A stretch of DNA of 27,570 nt from Phytophthora quininea (lineage: Eukaryota > Oomycota > Peronosporomycetes > Peronosporales > Peronosporaceae): the NCBI GenBank assembly GCA_011947345.1, contig JAAVTG010000589.1, forward strand, positions 1-27,570, given 5' to 3'. The notes below the pieces were generated by a model. It worked only from the letters and a program-made list of their open reading frames with translations, searched no databases and was not told the DNA's origin. Shown in pieces: positions 1-12,142 of the stretch (within the stretch, counting starts at the first letter, position 1; every line of letters starts with the position of its first letter). A program made the translations under genes and the position numbers.

Positions 1-109
1 TATATATATCGGTTATCAGACGATACTGACGTCGCGTTATGGGCTCTATATTCTGATGCACGCCCAAATGATACTACTCGATACACTATTTGCAACCAGG
101 GTTTCTCAG

Positions 110-916
110 TATGGCGAACACGATGGTGATACTCTGAGCGAGCAGAAACAGGCGCATCCGCCAATCAGCGATCAGCAACGAAAACAACGGCTGTACTCCA
201 CCAGTTGAGCTAAAAACTTGTGGAAGTATATTTTCATATACGGGAACATGATGGTGACAGTCCCATGTGACAGAGACAGGCCCATCACCCAATCAGCGAT
301 CAGGAACGATTGCTGCGGCTGTACATACCGGTTTAGGCTGAAAGCTTAGGGGACGACGCTTTCATATACGGGAAGAAGATGGTGATAGTGTGAAAGACAG
401 AGACAGCCCCATCACCCAATCAGCGATCGGGAAGGATAGCTATGGCCGTAATTACTGGATTGGGATGAAAACGTGGGAGACGACGTTTTCATATGTGGAG
501 AACACGATGTTGATCGTCTGTGGTGACATAGACAGGCCCATCAGCCAATCAGCGAGTAGCAACGTTATCTACGGCCGCACACCTGCTTCGACTAAAACCT
601 TGAGAATCACGTGTTTGTATACGCGGAACACGATGGTGACACTGCGAAGTGATAGAGACAGGCCTGTCAAGCAGTCAACGATCAGTAAGGATAATTACGG
701 CCGCTTACTCCCGTTTGGGATGAGAACTTGGGAGACTACGTTTTCGTATGTGGGGAAGAAGATGGTGATGGTTTGCAGCGACAGAAACTGGTGCATCCGC
801 CAATGAGCGTTCACACACGCCATTGCAGGCATCGTACGCCCGACGGATTCGAAACAGTGAAGAGATATGTTCCGACGCAAGGTGAACTTGCTGGCGGGAC
901 TCAACGAAGAACATAA
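110..916 (+). pseudogene. Six-subrepeat block of unit 1, possibly decayed repeat protein
   Basis: Subrepeat anchors (CAATCAG or its variants) lie at 162, 290, 417, 546, 672 and 801. Most spacings are 126-129 bp and the common value is 129 (43 codons). In the + frame the repeats translate to diverged forms of a hydrophilic motif built around GDYVFIYGEHDGDS and HPISDQERLLRLY. The frame is broken by stops and by spacings not divisible by three. Only the last 62 codons (728-916) are open to the natural TAA. Another + frame (390-806) is also open, so openness alone does not prove coding. Confidence 0.35.
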
Positions 917-1608
917 TGAAAGTACGTCCTTGAGTCTGTGATTATGAGACAAATGGTGTGTAAGGTCGGAATATGTGTAGCAACTGAATGTGCGTATGTG
1001 CGTATGTACGTTTGAATGTTTGTATAGTACGAGTGTATGCAGCGTATCATTGGAGGTTGGGAAGTCTGTTGTCGAGGGAGAATATGTGTAGCATAAGCGT
1101 GTTGTATCATATATAGATGTGTGTATGGCAACGACAAAAAGGTATGTAGACTAGTTAATAAAACGACGATTAAGGACAGGTAGTGGAAACAGGTCATGGA
1201 TGACAATGCGTGCGAGAGTGGTATTGGGAATCGTATGAAGGTGAGTGAGTGTACGCTTGTGTAGAGTAGGAGTAGGTGTCGAATAGGAGTGTGTAGAGTG
1301 GGAATGTATGCAGAGAATGCGTGTTATTGTGTATGGATGTGTTGGTGTTTGCGTGTTCGTAGTAAATGGTTTGAGTAAATTGAAAGTGTAAATAGTATGA
1401 TTTGGTGATAGGTACATGAGAAAGATAGAGTAGGAGTGAAAGAAAAAAAGAAAAGAATGATAATAGTTGATTATAATGAGATGGATTGGGATTGATAGGA
1501 AAGATGATTTGAATGATTTGATAGAGAGTTAGGTAGTAATGTGGAAAAATGAGAAGAAGAAGAAGTATGTGGAGAGTGTGGATAGTAGATAATAGTGTAA
1601 GAGTGTGT
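917..1608 (+). other. Connector region of unit 1 (representative of the long connector)
   Basis: Between the terminal TAA and the next head lie about 690 bp of A/T/G-rich DNA with scattered C in the first 470 bp and almost none after that. It includes a purine tract (GTGAAAGAAAAAAAG near 1437) and an AAG microsatellite (GAGAAGAAGAAGAAG near 1550). No credible gene, tRNA or terminator was seen. Equivalent stretches follow every subrepeat block; in units 10-14 they are shortened to about 363 bp. Confidence 0.6.
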
Positions 1609-3199
1609 TATATATATATGGTCGGCGCTACATATGTATCGCACTAAAATGACGTCGCGTTATGGGCTCTATTTTGGGCTTTTGCTGCTGTTTATTCCTG
1701 TAGCGCGCTGCTTTAGCGCCCAAATGAGTACTACTCGATACACTATTTTCGGTTATCAGACGATACTGACGGTAATACTGATCAGAGCATAATGAAACTA
1801 AGTGTAACTGGGGTTTTCAGTATGGCGAACAGGATGGTGATACCCTGAGCGAGCAGAAACAGGCGCATCCGCCAATCAGCGATCAGCATCGAAAACAACG
1901 GCTGTACTCTACCGATTGGGCTGAAAACTTGGGAGACTACGTTTTCATATACGCGGAACATGATGGTGATAGTGTGATGTGACAGAGACAGGCCCATCAC
2001 CCAATCAGCGATCAGGAAGGATAGCTATGGCCGGAATTACCGGATCGGAATGAAAACTTGGGAGACGACGTTTTCATATGTGGAGAACACGATGTTGATC
2101 GTCTGTGGTGACATAGACAGGCCCATCAGCCAATCAGCGAGTAGCAACGTTATCTACGGTGGCACACACCTGCTTCGACTAAAACCTTGAGAATCACGTG
2201 TTTGTATACGCGGAACACGATGGTGACACTGCGAAGTGATAGAGACAGGCCTGTCAAGCAGTCAACGATCAGTAAGGATAATTACGGCCGCTTACTCCCG
2301 TTTGGGATGAGAACTTGGGAGACTACGTTTTCGTATGTGGGGAAGAAGATGGTGATGGTTTGCAGCGACAGAAACTGGTGCATCCGCCAATGAGCGTTCA
2401 CACACGCCATTGCAGGCATCGTACGCCCGACGGATTCGAAACAGTGAAGAGATATGTTTCGACGCAAGGTGAACTTGCTGGCGGACTCAACGAAGAACAT
2501 AATGAAAGTACGTCCTTGAGTCTGTGATTATGAGACAAATGGTGTGTAAGGTCGGAATATGTGTAGCAACTGAATGTGCGTATGTGCGTATGTACGTTTG
2601 AATGTTTGTATAGTACGAGTGTATGCAGCGTATCATTGGAGGTTGGGAAGTCTGTTGTCGAGGGAGAATATGTGTAGCATAAGCGTGTTGTATCATATAT
2701 AGATGTGTGTATGGGAACGACAAAAACGTATGTAGACTAGTTACTGAAACGAGGATCAATAATAAGTAGTCGAAACAGGTCATGGCTGACTATGCGTGCG
2801 AGAGTGGTATTTGTTATTGGGAATCGTATGAAGGTGAGTGAGTGTACGCTTGTGTAGAGTAGGAGTAGGTGTCGAATAGGAGTGTGTAGAGTGGGAATGT
2901 ATGCAGAGAATGCGTGTTATTGTGTATGGATGTGTTGGTGTTTGCGTGTTCGTAGTAAATGGTTTGAGTAAATTGAAAGTGTAAATAGTATGATTTGGTG
3001 ATAGGTACATGAGAAAGATAGAGTAGGAGTGAAAGAAAAAGAAAAGAATGATAATAGTTGATTATAATGAGATGGATTGGGATTGATAGGAAAGATGATT
3101 TGAATGATTTGATAGAGAGTTAGGTAGTAATGTGGAAAAATGAGAAGAAGAAGAAGTATGTGGAGAGTGTGGATAGTAGATAATAGTGTAAGAGTGTGT
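1609..3199 (+). repeat. Unit 2, long form (1591 bp)
   Basis: Canonical head at 1609. The subrepeat block runs 1821-2502 with five subrepeats (s1, an s2/s4 hybrid, s5, s6, s7). One G is missing in the terminal motif near 2481 (GGCGGACT instead of GGCGGGACT), which shifts the otherwise conserved last reading frame. The connector 2503-3199 carries an AAG-rich tract and stops at TAAGAGTGTGT before the next head. Confidence 0.95.
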
Positions 3200-4661
3200 T
3201 ATATATATATGGTCGGCGCTACATATGTATCGCACTAAATGACGTCGCGTTATGGGCTCTATTTTGGGCTTTGCTGCTGTTTATTCCTGTAGCGCGCTGC
3301 TTTTAGCGCCCAAGTTAGTACTACTCGATACACTATTTTCGGTTATCAGACGATACTGACGGTAATACTGATCACAGCAGAATGAAACTAAGTGTAGCTG
3401 GGTTTTTCAGTATGGCGAACAGGATGGTGATACTCTGAGCGAGCAGAAACAGGCGCATCCGCCAATCAGCGATCCGCAACGATACCAACGGCTGTACCCC
3501 ACCGATTGGGCTGAAAACTTGGGAGACTACGTTTTCATATACGGGGAACATGAAGGTGATAGTCACATGTGACAGAGACAGGCCCATCATCCAATCAGCG
3601 ATCAAGAACGATTGCTGCGGCTGTACATACCCGTTTGGGCTGAAAACTTAGAGGACGACGCTTTCATATACGGGAAGAAGATGGTGATAGTGTGAAAAGA
3701 CAGAGACAGGCCCATCACCCAATCAGCGATCGGGAAGGATAGCTATGGCCGGAATTACCGGATTGGGATGAAAACTTGGGAGACTACGTTTTCGTATGTG
3801 GGGAAGAAGATGGTGATGGTTTGCAGCGACAGAAACTGGTGCATCCGCCAATGAGCGTTCACAAAAGCCATTGCAGGCATCGTACGCCCGACGGATTCGA
3901 AACAGTGAGTAGATATGTTTCGACGCAAGGTGAACATGCTGGCGGGACTCAACGAAGAACATAATGAAAGTACGTCCTTGAGTATGTGATTATGAGACAA
4001 ATCGTGTGTAAGGTCGGAATATGTGTAGCAAATGAATGTGCGTATGTAGGTTTGAATGTTTGAATGTTTGTATAGTGCGAGTGTATGCAGAGTATCATTG
4101 GAGGTTGGGAAGTCTGTTGTCGAGGGAGAATATGTGTAGCATAAGCGTGTTGTATCATATATAGATGTGTGTATGGGAACGACAAAAAGGTATGTAGACT
4201 AGTTACTGAAACGAGGATCAATAATAAGTAGTCGAAACAGGTCATGGCTGACTATGCGTGCGAGAGTGGTATTTGTTCTTGGGAATCGTATGAAGGTGAG
4301 TGAGTGTACGCTTGTGTAGAGTACGAGTAGGTGTCGAGTAGGAGTGTGTAGAGTGGGAATGTATGCAGAGAATGCGTGTTATTGTGTATGGATGTGTTGG
4401 TGTTTGCGTGTTCGTAGTAAATGGTTTGAGTAAATTGAAAGTGTAAATAGTATGATTTGGTGATAGGTACATGAGAAAGATAGAGTAGGAGTGAAAGAAA
4501 AAGAAAAGAATGATAATAGTTGATTATAATGAGATGGATTGGGATTGATAGGAAAGATGATTTGAATGATTTGATAGAGAGTTAGGTAGTAATGTGGAAA
4601 AATGAGAAGAAGAAGAAGTATGTGGAGAGTGTGGATAGTAGATAATAGTGTAAGAGTGTGT
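3200..4661 (+). repeat. Unit 3, short form (1462 bp)
   Basis: Subrepeat block 3411-3964 with four subrepeats (s1, s2, s4, s7). It lacks s5 and s6 and is one subrepeat shorter than the long form, which explains the difference of about 130 bp. Its connector has form-specific variants, such as TTTGAATGTTTGAATG near 4050, that recur in units 5 and 7. Confidence 0.95.
3411..3964 (+). pseudogene. Four-subrepeat block of short-form units (representative, unit 3)
   Basis: Contains s1, s2, s4, s7. The + frame gives YGEQDGDT at the start and ends in the conserved open segment 3776-3964, which begins GDYVFVCGEEDGDGLQRQ and ends AGGTQRRT. Upstream, s2 has a TGA where the related copy in unit 17 has CGA, and s4 has an in-frame TAG (GGATAGCTATGG). 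The same architecture is seen at 6469-7022 and 9523-10077. Confidence 0.35.
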
Positions 4662-6256
4662 TATATATATATGGTCGGCGCTACATATGTATCGCACTAA
4701 AATGACGTCGCGTTATGGGCTCTATTTTGGGCTTTTGCTGCTGTTTATTCCTGTAGCGCGCTGCTTTTTAGCGCCCAAGTTAGTACTACTCGATACACTA
4801 TTTTCGGTTATCAGACGATACTGACGGTAATACTGATCACAGCAGAATGAAACTAAGTGTAGCTGGGTTTTTCAGTATGGCGAACAGGATGGTGATACCC
4901 TGAGCGAGCAGAAACAGGCGCATCCGCCAATCAGCGATCAGCATCGAAAACAACGGCTGTACTCTACCGATTGGGCTGAAAACTTGGGAGACTACGTTTT
5001 CATATACGCGGAACATGATGGTGATAGTGTGATGTGACAGAGACAGGCCCATCACCCAATCAGCGATCGGGAAGGATAGCTATGGCCGGAATTACCGGAT
5101 CGGAATGAAAACTTGGGAGACGACGTTTTCATATGTGGAGAACACGATGTTGATCGTCTGTGGTGACATAGACAGGCCCATCAGCCAATCAGCGAGTAGC
5201 AACGTTATCTACGGTGGCACACACCTGCTTCGACTAAAACCTTGGAGAATCACGTGTTTGTATACGCGGAACACGATGGTGACACTGCGAAGTGATAGAG
5301 ACAGGCCTGTCAAGCAGTCAACGATCAGTAAGGATAATTACGGCCGCTTACTCCCGTTTGGGATGAGAACTTGGGAGACTACGTTTTCGTATGTGGGGAA
5401 GAAGATGGTGATGGTTTGCAGCGACAGAAACTGGTGCATCCGCCAATGAGCGTTCACACACGCCATTGCAGGCATCGTACGCCCGACGGATTCGAAACAG
5501 TGAAGAGATATGTTCCGACGCAAGGTGAACTTGCTGGCGGGACTCAACGAAGAACATAATGAAAGTACGTCCTTGAGTCTGTGATTATGAGACAAATGGT
5601 GTGTAAGGTCGGAATATGTGTAGCAACTGAATGTGCGTATGTGCGTATGTACGTTTGAATGTTTGTATAGTACGAGTGTATGCAGCGTATCATTGGAGGT
5701 TGGGAAGTCTGTTGTCGAGGGAGAATATGTGTAGCATAAGCGTGTTGTATCATATATAGATGTGTGTATGGGAACGACAAAAAGGTATGTAGACTAGTTA
5801 CTGAAACGAGGATCAATAATAAGTAGTCGAAACAGGTCATGGCTGACTATGCGTGCGAGAGTGGTATTTGTTATTGGGAATCGTATGAAGGTGAGTGAGT
5901 GTACGCTTGTGTAGAGTAGGAGTAGGTGTCGAATAGGAGTGTGTAGAGTGGGAATGTATGCAGAGAATGCGTGTTATTGTGTATGGATGTGTTGGTGTTT
6001 GCGTGTTCGTAGTAAATGGTTTGAGTAAATTGAAAGTGTAAATAGTATGATTTGGTGATAGGTACATGAGAAAGATAGAGTAGGAGTGAAAGAAAAAGAA
6101 AAGAATGATAATAGTTGATTATAATGAGATGGATTGGGATTGATAGGAAAGATGATTTGAATGATTTGATAGAGAGTTAGGTAGTAATGTGGAAAAATGA
6201 GAAGAAGAAGAAGTATGTGGAGAGTGTGGATAGTAGATAATAGTGTAAGAGTGTGT
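4662..6256 (+). repeat. Unit 4, long form (1595 bp)
   Basis: Subrepeat block 4876-5559 with five subrepeats (s1, s4, s5, s6, s7; no s2). It matches units 2 and 6 closely. The spacing from s5 (5186) to s6 (5315) is exactly 129 bp, whereas unit 2 has 128 because one G is missing. Connector 5560-6256. Confidence 0.95.
4876..5559 (+). pseudogene. Five-subrepeat block of long-form units (representative, unit 4)
   Basis: Contains s1, s4, s5, s6, s7. A different + frame is open for 114 codons (5105-5449), while the frame sharing the terminal motif is open only at 5371-5559. Two overlapping open frames over the same subrepeats show that the 129-bp period itself keeps frames open. The same architecture is seen at 7930-8613 and, with a hybrid second subrepeat, at 1821-2502. 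Confidence 0.33.
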
Positions 6257-7717
6257 TATATATATATGGTCGGCGCTACATATGTATCGCACTAAAATGA
6301 CGTCGCGTTATGGGCTCTATTTTGGGCTTTTGCTGCTGTTTATTCCTGTAGCGCGCTGCTTTTAGCGCCCAAGTTAGTACTACTCGATACACTATTTTCG
6401 GTTATCAGACGATACTGACGGTAATACTGATCACAGCAGAATGAAACTAAGTGTAGCTGGGTTTTCAGTATGGCGAACAGGATGGTGATACTCTGAGCGA
6501 GCAGAAACAGGCGCATCCGCCAATCAGCGATCCGCAACGATACCAACGGCTGTACCCCACCGATTGGGCTGAAAACTTGGGAGACTACGTTTTCATATAC
6601 GGGGAACATGAAGGTGATAGTCACATGTGACAGAGACAGGCCCATCATCCAATCAGCGATCAAGAACGATTGCTGCGGCTGTACCCACCGTTTGGGCTGA
6701 AAACTTAGAGGACGACGCTTTCATATACGGGGAAGAAGATGGTGATAGTGTGAAAAGACAGAGACAGGCCCATCACCCAATCAGCGATCGGGAAGGATAG
6801 CTATGGCCGGAATTACCGGATTGGGATGAAAACTTGGGAGACTACGTTTTCGTATGTGGGGAAGAAGATGGTGATGGTTTGCAGCGACAGAAACTGGTGC
6901 ATCCGCCAATGAGCGTTCACAAAAGCCATTGCAGGCATCGTACGCCCGACGGATTCGAAACAGTGAGTAGATATGTTTCGACGCAAGGTGAACATGCTGG
7001 CGGGACTCAACGAAGAACATAATGAAAGTACGTCCTTGAGTATGTGATTATGAGACAAATCGTGTGTAAGGTCGGAATATGTGTAGCAAATGAATGTGCG
7101 TATGTAGGTTTGAATGTTTGAATGTTTGTATAGTGCGAGTGTATGCAGAGTATCATTGGAGGTTGGGAAGTCTGTTGTCGAGGAGAATATGTGTAGCATA
7201 AGCGTGTTGTATCATATATAGATGTGTGTATGGGAACGACAAAAGGTATGTAGACTAGTTACTGAAACGAGGATCAATAATAAGTAGTCGAAACAGGTCA
7301 TGGCTGACTATGCGTGCGAGAGTGGTATTTGTTCTTGGGAATCGTATGAAGGTGAGTGAGTGTACGCTTGTGTAGAGTACGAGTAGGTGTCGAGTAGGAG
7401 TGTGTAGAGTGGGAATGTATGCAGAGAATGCGTGTTATTGTGTATGGATGTGTTGGTGTTTGCGTGTTCGTAGTAAATGGTTTGAGTAAATTGAAAGTGT
7501 AAATAGTATGATTTGGTGATAGGTACATGAGAAAGATAGAGTAGGAGTGAAAGAAAAAGAAAAGAATGATAATAGTTGATTATAATGAGATGGATTGGGA
7601 TTGATAGGAAAGATGATTTGAATGATTTGATAGAGAGTTAGGTAGTAATGTGGAAAAATGAGAAGAAGAAGAAGTATGTGGAGAGTGTGGATAGTAGATA
7701 ATAGTGTAAGAGTGTGT
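6257..7717 (+). repeat. Unit 5, short form (1461 bp)
   Basis: Subrepeat block 6469-7022 with four subrepeats (s1, s2, s4, s7). It differs from units 3 and 7 mainly by short indels, for example GTACCCACCG instead of GTACATACCCG near 6680 and several homopolymer length changes. Connector 7023-7717. Confidence 0.95.
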
Positions 7718-9310
7718 TATATATATATGGTCGGCGCTACATATGTATCGCACTAAAATGACGTCGCGTTATGGGCTCTATTTTGGGCTTTTGCTGCTGT
7801 TTATTCCTGTAGCGCTGCTTTTTAGCGCCCAAGTTAGTACTACTCGATACACTATTTTCGGTTATCAGACGATACTGACGGTAATACTGATCACAGCAGA
7901 ATGAAACTAAGTGTAGCTGGGTTTTTCAGTATGGCGAACAGGATGGTGATACCCTGAGCGAGCAGAAACAGGCGCATCCGCCAATCAGCGATCAGCATCG
8001 AAAACAACGGCTGTACTCTACCGATTGGGCTGAAAACTTGGGAGACTACGTTTTCATATACGCGGAACATGATGGTGATAGTGTGATGTGACAGAGACAG
8101 GCCCATCACCCAATCAGCGATCGGGAAGGATAGCTATGGCCGGAATTACCGGATCGGAATGAAAACTTGGGAGACGACGTTTTCATATGTGGAGAACACG
8201 ATGTTGATCGTCTGTGGTGACATAGACAGGCCCATCAGCCAATCAGCGAGTAGCAACGTTATCTACGGTGGCACACACCTGCTTCGACTAAAACCTTGGA
8301 GAATCACGTGTTTGTATACGCGGAACACGATGGTGACACTGCGAAGTGATAGAGACAGGCCTGTCAAGCAGTCAACGATCAGTAAGGATAATTACGGCCG
8401 CTTACTCCCGTTTGGGATGAGAACTTGGGAGACTACGTTTTCGTATGTGGGGAAGAAGATGGTGATGGTTTGCAGCGACAGAAACTGGTGCATCCGCCAA
8501 TGAGCGTTCACACACGCCATTGCAGGCATCGTACGCCCGACGGATTCGAAACAGTGAAGAGATATGTTCCGACGCAAGGTGAACTTGCTGGCGGGACTCA
8601 ACGAAGAACATAATGAAAGTACGTCCTTGAGTCTGTGATTATGAGACAAATGGTGTGTAAGGTCGGAATATGTGTAGCAACTGAATGTGCGTATGTGCGT
8701 ATGTACGTTTGAATGTTTGTATAGTACGAGTGTATGCAGCGTATCATTGGAGGTTGGGAAGTCTGTTGTCGAGGGAGAATATGTGTAGCATAAGCGTGTT
8801 GTATCATATATAGATGTGTGTATGGGAACGACAAAAACGTATGTAGACTAGTTACTGAAACGAGGATCAATAATAAGTAGTCGAAACAGGTCATGGCTGA
8901 CTATGCGTGCGAGAGTGGTATTTGTTATTGGGAATCGTATGAAGGTGAGTGAGTGTACGCTTGTGTAGAGTAGAGTAGGTGTCGAATAGGAGTGTGTAGA
9001 GTGGGAATGTATGCAGAGAATGCGTGTTATTGTGTATGGATGTGTTGGTGTTTGCGTGTTCGTAGTAAATGGTTTGAGTAAATTGAAAGTGTAAATAGTA
9101 TGATTTGGTGATAGGTACATGAGAAAGATAGAGTAGGAGTGAAAGAAAAAAGAAAAGAATGATAATAGTTGATTATAATGAGATGGATTGGGATTGATAG
9201 GAAAGATGATTTGAATGATTTGATAGAGAGTTAGGTAGTAATGTGGAAAAATGAGAAGAAGAAGAAGTATGTGGAGAGTGTGGATAGTAGATAATAGTGT
9301 AAGAGTGTGT
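7718..9310 (+). repeat. Unit 6, long form (1593 bp)
   Basis: Subrepeat block 7930-8613 with s1, s4, s5, s6, s7. The head hairpin has lost a CG pair (GTAGCGCTGC instead of GTAGCGCGCTGC near 7808), a variant shared with units 7 and 8. Connector 8614-9310. Confidence 0.95.
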
Positions 9311-10772
9311 TATATATATATGGTCGGCGCTACATATGTATCGCACTAAAATGACGTCGCGTTATGGGCTCTATTTTGGGCTTTTGCTGCTGTTTATTCC
9401 TGTAGCGCTGCTTTTTAGCGCCCAAGTTAGTACTACTCGATACACTATTTTCGGTTATCAGACGATACTGACGGTAATACTGATCACAGCAGAATGAAAC
9501 TAAGTGTAGCTGGGTTTTTCAGTATGGCGAACAGGATGGTGATACTCTGAGCGAGCAGAAACAGGCGCATCCGCCAATCAGCGATCCGCAACGATACCAA
9601 CGGCTGTACCCCACCGATTGGGCTGAAAACTTGGGAGACTACGTTTTCATATACGGGGAACATGAAGGTGATAGTCACATGTGACAGAGACAGGCCCATC
9701 ATCCAATCAGCGATCAAGAACGATTGCTGCGGCTGTACATACCCGTTTGGGCTGAAAACTTAGAGGACGACGCTTTCATATACGGGGAAGAAGATGGTGA
9801 TAGTGTGAAAAGACAGAGACAGGCCCATCACCCAATCAGCGATCGGGAAGGATAGCTATGGCCGGAATTACCGGATTGGGATGAAAACTTGGGAGACTAC
9901 GTTTTCGTATGTGGGGAAGAAGATGGTGATGGTTTGCAGCGACAGAAACTGGTGCATCCGCCAATGAGCGTTCACAAAAGCCATTGCAGGCATCGTACGC
10001 CCGACGGATTCGAAACAGTGAGTAGATATGTTTCGACGCAAGGTGAACATGCTGGCGGGACTCAACGAAGAACATAATGAAAGTACGTCCTTGAGTATGT
10101 GATTATGAGACAAATCGTGTGTAAGGTCGGAATATGTGTAGCAAATGAATGTGCGTATGTAGGTTTGAATGTTTGAATGTTTGTATAGTGCGAGTGTATG
10201 CAGAGTATCATTGGAGGTTGGGAAGTCTGTTGTCGAGGGAGAATATGTGTAGCATAAGCGTGTTGTATCATATATAGATGTGTGTATGGGAACGACAAAA
10301 AGGTATGTAGACTAGTTACTGAAACGAGGATCAATAATAAGTAGTCGAAACAGGTCATGGCTGACTATGCGTGCGAGTGGTATTTGTTCTTGGGAATCGT
10401 ATGAAGGTGAGTGAGTGTACGCTTGTGTAGAGTACGAGTAGGTGTCGAGTAGGAGTGTGTAGAGTGGGAATGTATGCAGAGAATGCGTGTTATTGTGTAT
10501 GGATGTGTTGGTGTTTGCGTGTTCGTAGTAAATGGTTTGAGTAAATTGAAAGTGTAAATAGTATGATTTGGTGATAGGTACATGAGAAAGATAGAGTAGG
10601 AGTGAAAGAAAAAGAAAAGAATGATAATAGTTGATTATAATGAGATGGATTGGGATTGATAGGAAAGATGATTTGAATGATTTGATAGAGAGTTAGGTAG
10701 TAATGTGGAAAAATGAGAAGAAGAAGAAGTATGTGGAGAGTGTGGATAGTAGATAATAGTGTAAGAGTGTGT
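9311..10772 (+). repeat. Unit 7, short form (1462 bp)
   Basis: Subrepeat block 9523-10077 with s1, s2, s4, s7. It is the last member of the alternating long/short series. The connector 10078-10772 stops at the same truncation point as units 1-6. Confidence 0.95.
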
Positions 10773-10983
10773 TATATATATATGGTCGGCGCTACATATG
10801 TATCGCACTAAAATGACGTCGCGTTATGGGCTCTATTTTGGGCTTTTGCTGCTGTTTATTCCTGTAGCGCTGCTTTTTAGCGCCCAAGTTAGTACTACTC
10901 GATACACTATTTTCGGTTATCAGACGATACTGACGGTAATACTGATCACAGCAGAATGAAACTAAGTGTAGCTGGGTTTTCAG

Positions 10984-11666
10984 TATGGCGAACAGGATGG
11001 TGATACTCTGAGCGAGCAGAAACAGGCGCATCCGCCAATCAGCGATCCGCAACGATACCAACGGCTGTACCCCACCGATTGGGCTGAAAACTTGGGAGAC
11101 TACGTTTTCATATACGGGAACATGAAGGTGATAGTCCGATGTGACAGAGACAGGCCCATCACCCAATCAGCGATCAGGAGCGATTGCTGCGGCTGTACCC
11201 CACCGATTGGGATGACAACTTGGGAGACTACGTTTTCATATGTGGAGAACACGATGTTGCTTGTCTGAGATGACATAGACAGACCCATCAGCCACTCAGC
11301 GAGGAGCAACGTTATCTACGGTGGCACACACCTGCTTCGACTACAACCTTGGAGAATCACGTGTTTGTATACGCGGAACACGATGGTGACACTGCGAAGT
11401 GATAGAGACAGGCCTGTCAAGCAGTCAACGATCGGTAAGGTTCATTACGGCCGCTTACTCCCGTTTGGGATGAGAACTTGGGAGACTACGTTTTCGTATG
11501 TGGGGAAGAAGATGGTGATAGTTTGCAGCGACAGAAACGGGTGCATCCGCCAATGAGCGTTCACAGACGCCATTGCAGGCATCGTACGCCCGACTCAATC
11601 GAAACAGTGAAGAGATATGTTTCGACGCAAGGTGAACATGCTGGCGGGACTCAACGAAGAACATAA
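10984..11666 (+). pseudogene. Five-subrepeat block of unit 8, diverged
   Basis: Contains s1, s2, a diverged s5 (CACTCAGCGAGGAGC near 11294), s6 (ATCGGTAAGGTTC) and s7. The terminal 62-codon segment at 11478-11666 stays open despite substitutions (GDSLQRQKRV, VHRRHCRHRTPDSIET). Its PDSIET form is shared with units 10-16, whereas units 1-7 have PDGFET. Unit 8 thus links the left and right arrays. Confidence 0.33.
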
Positions 11667-12142
11667 TGAAAGTACGTCCTTGAGTCTGTGACTATGAGAC
11701 AAATGGTGTGTAAGGTCGGAATATGTGTAGCAACTGAATGTGCGTACGTAGGTTTGAATGTTTGTGTAGTGCGAGTGTATGCAGCGTATACTTGGAGGGT
11801 GGGAAGTCTGTTGTCGAGGGAGAATATGTGTCGAATAAGCGTGTTGTATCATATATATGTGTGTGTATGGGAACGACAAAAACGTATGTAGACTAGTTAA
11901 TGCAACGAGGATCAATAAGAAGTAGTGGAAACAGGTCATGGATGACTATGCGTGCGAGAGTGTTATTGGGAATAGGTCGAAGGTGAGTGAGTGTACGCTT
12001 GTGTAGAGTAGGAGTAGGTGTCGAATAGGAGTGTGTAGAGTGGGAATGTATGCAGAGAATGCGTGTTATTGTGTATGGATGTGTTGGTGTTTGCGTGTTC
12101 GTAGTATATGGTTTGAGTCAAATGAACGTGTCAATAGTATGC

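Larger units (their letters stand above)
1..1608 (+). repeat. Unit 1: left-edge unit with a scrambled head
   Basis: It starts with TATATATAT but lacks GGTCGGCGC. Head segments occur in the wrong order: the CGGTTATCAGACG segment (10-30) comes before GTCGCGTTATGGG (31-49) and CGCCCAAATGA (61-91). The subrepeat block runs 110-916 and has six subrepeats (types s1, s2, s4, s5, s6, s7). The connector 917-1608 ends at the same truncation point as units 2-7, just after TAAGAGTGTGT. Its middle (GACGATTAAGGACAGG near 1165) resembles units 15-16 rather than units 2-7. Confidence 0.9.
1609..10772 (+). repeat. Higher-order dimer of about 3055 bp, three copies
   Basis: Long and short units alternate strictly: 1591+1462, 1595+1461 and 1593+1462 bp. 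Each long unit has s1-s4-s5-s6-s7 (with an s2/s4 hybrid in unit 2) and each short unit has s1-s2-s4-s7. Long units resemble each other more than their short neighbours, and the reverse holds too. The 3-kb dimer, not the single unit, was therefore the last amplification unit. Confidence 0.92.

Noticed and set aside
390..806. 138-codon + frame in unit 1 (and the 114-codon equivalents in units 4 and 6)
   Set aside because: It is an alternative frame of the same subrepeats and ends exactly at the last subrepeat. It does not continue into the non-repetitive terminal segment, and it competes with another open frame.
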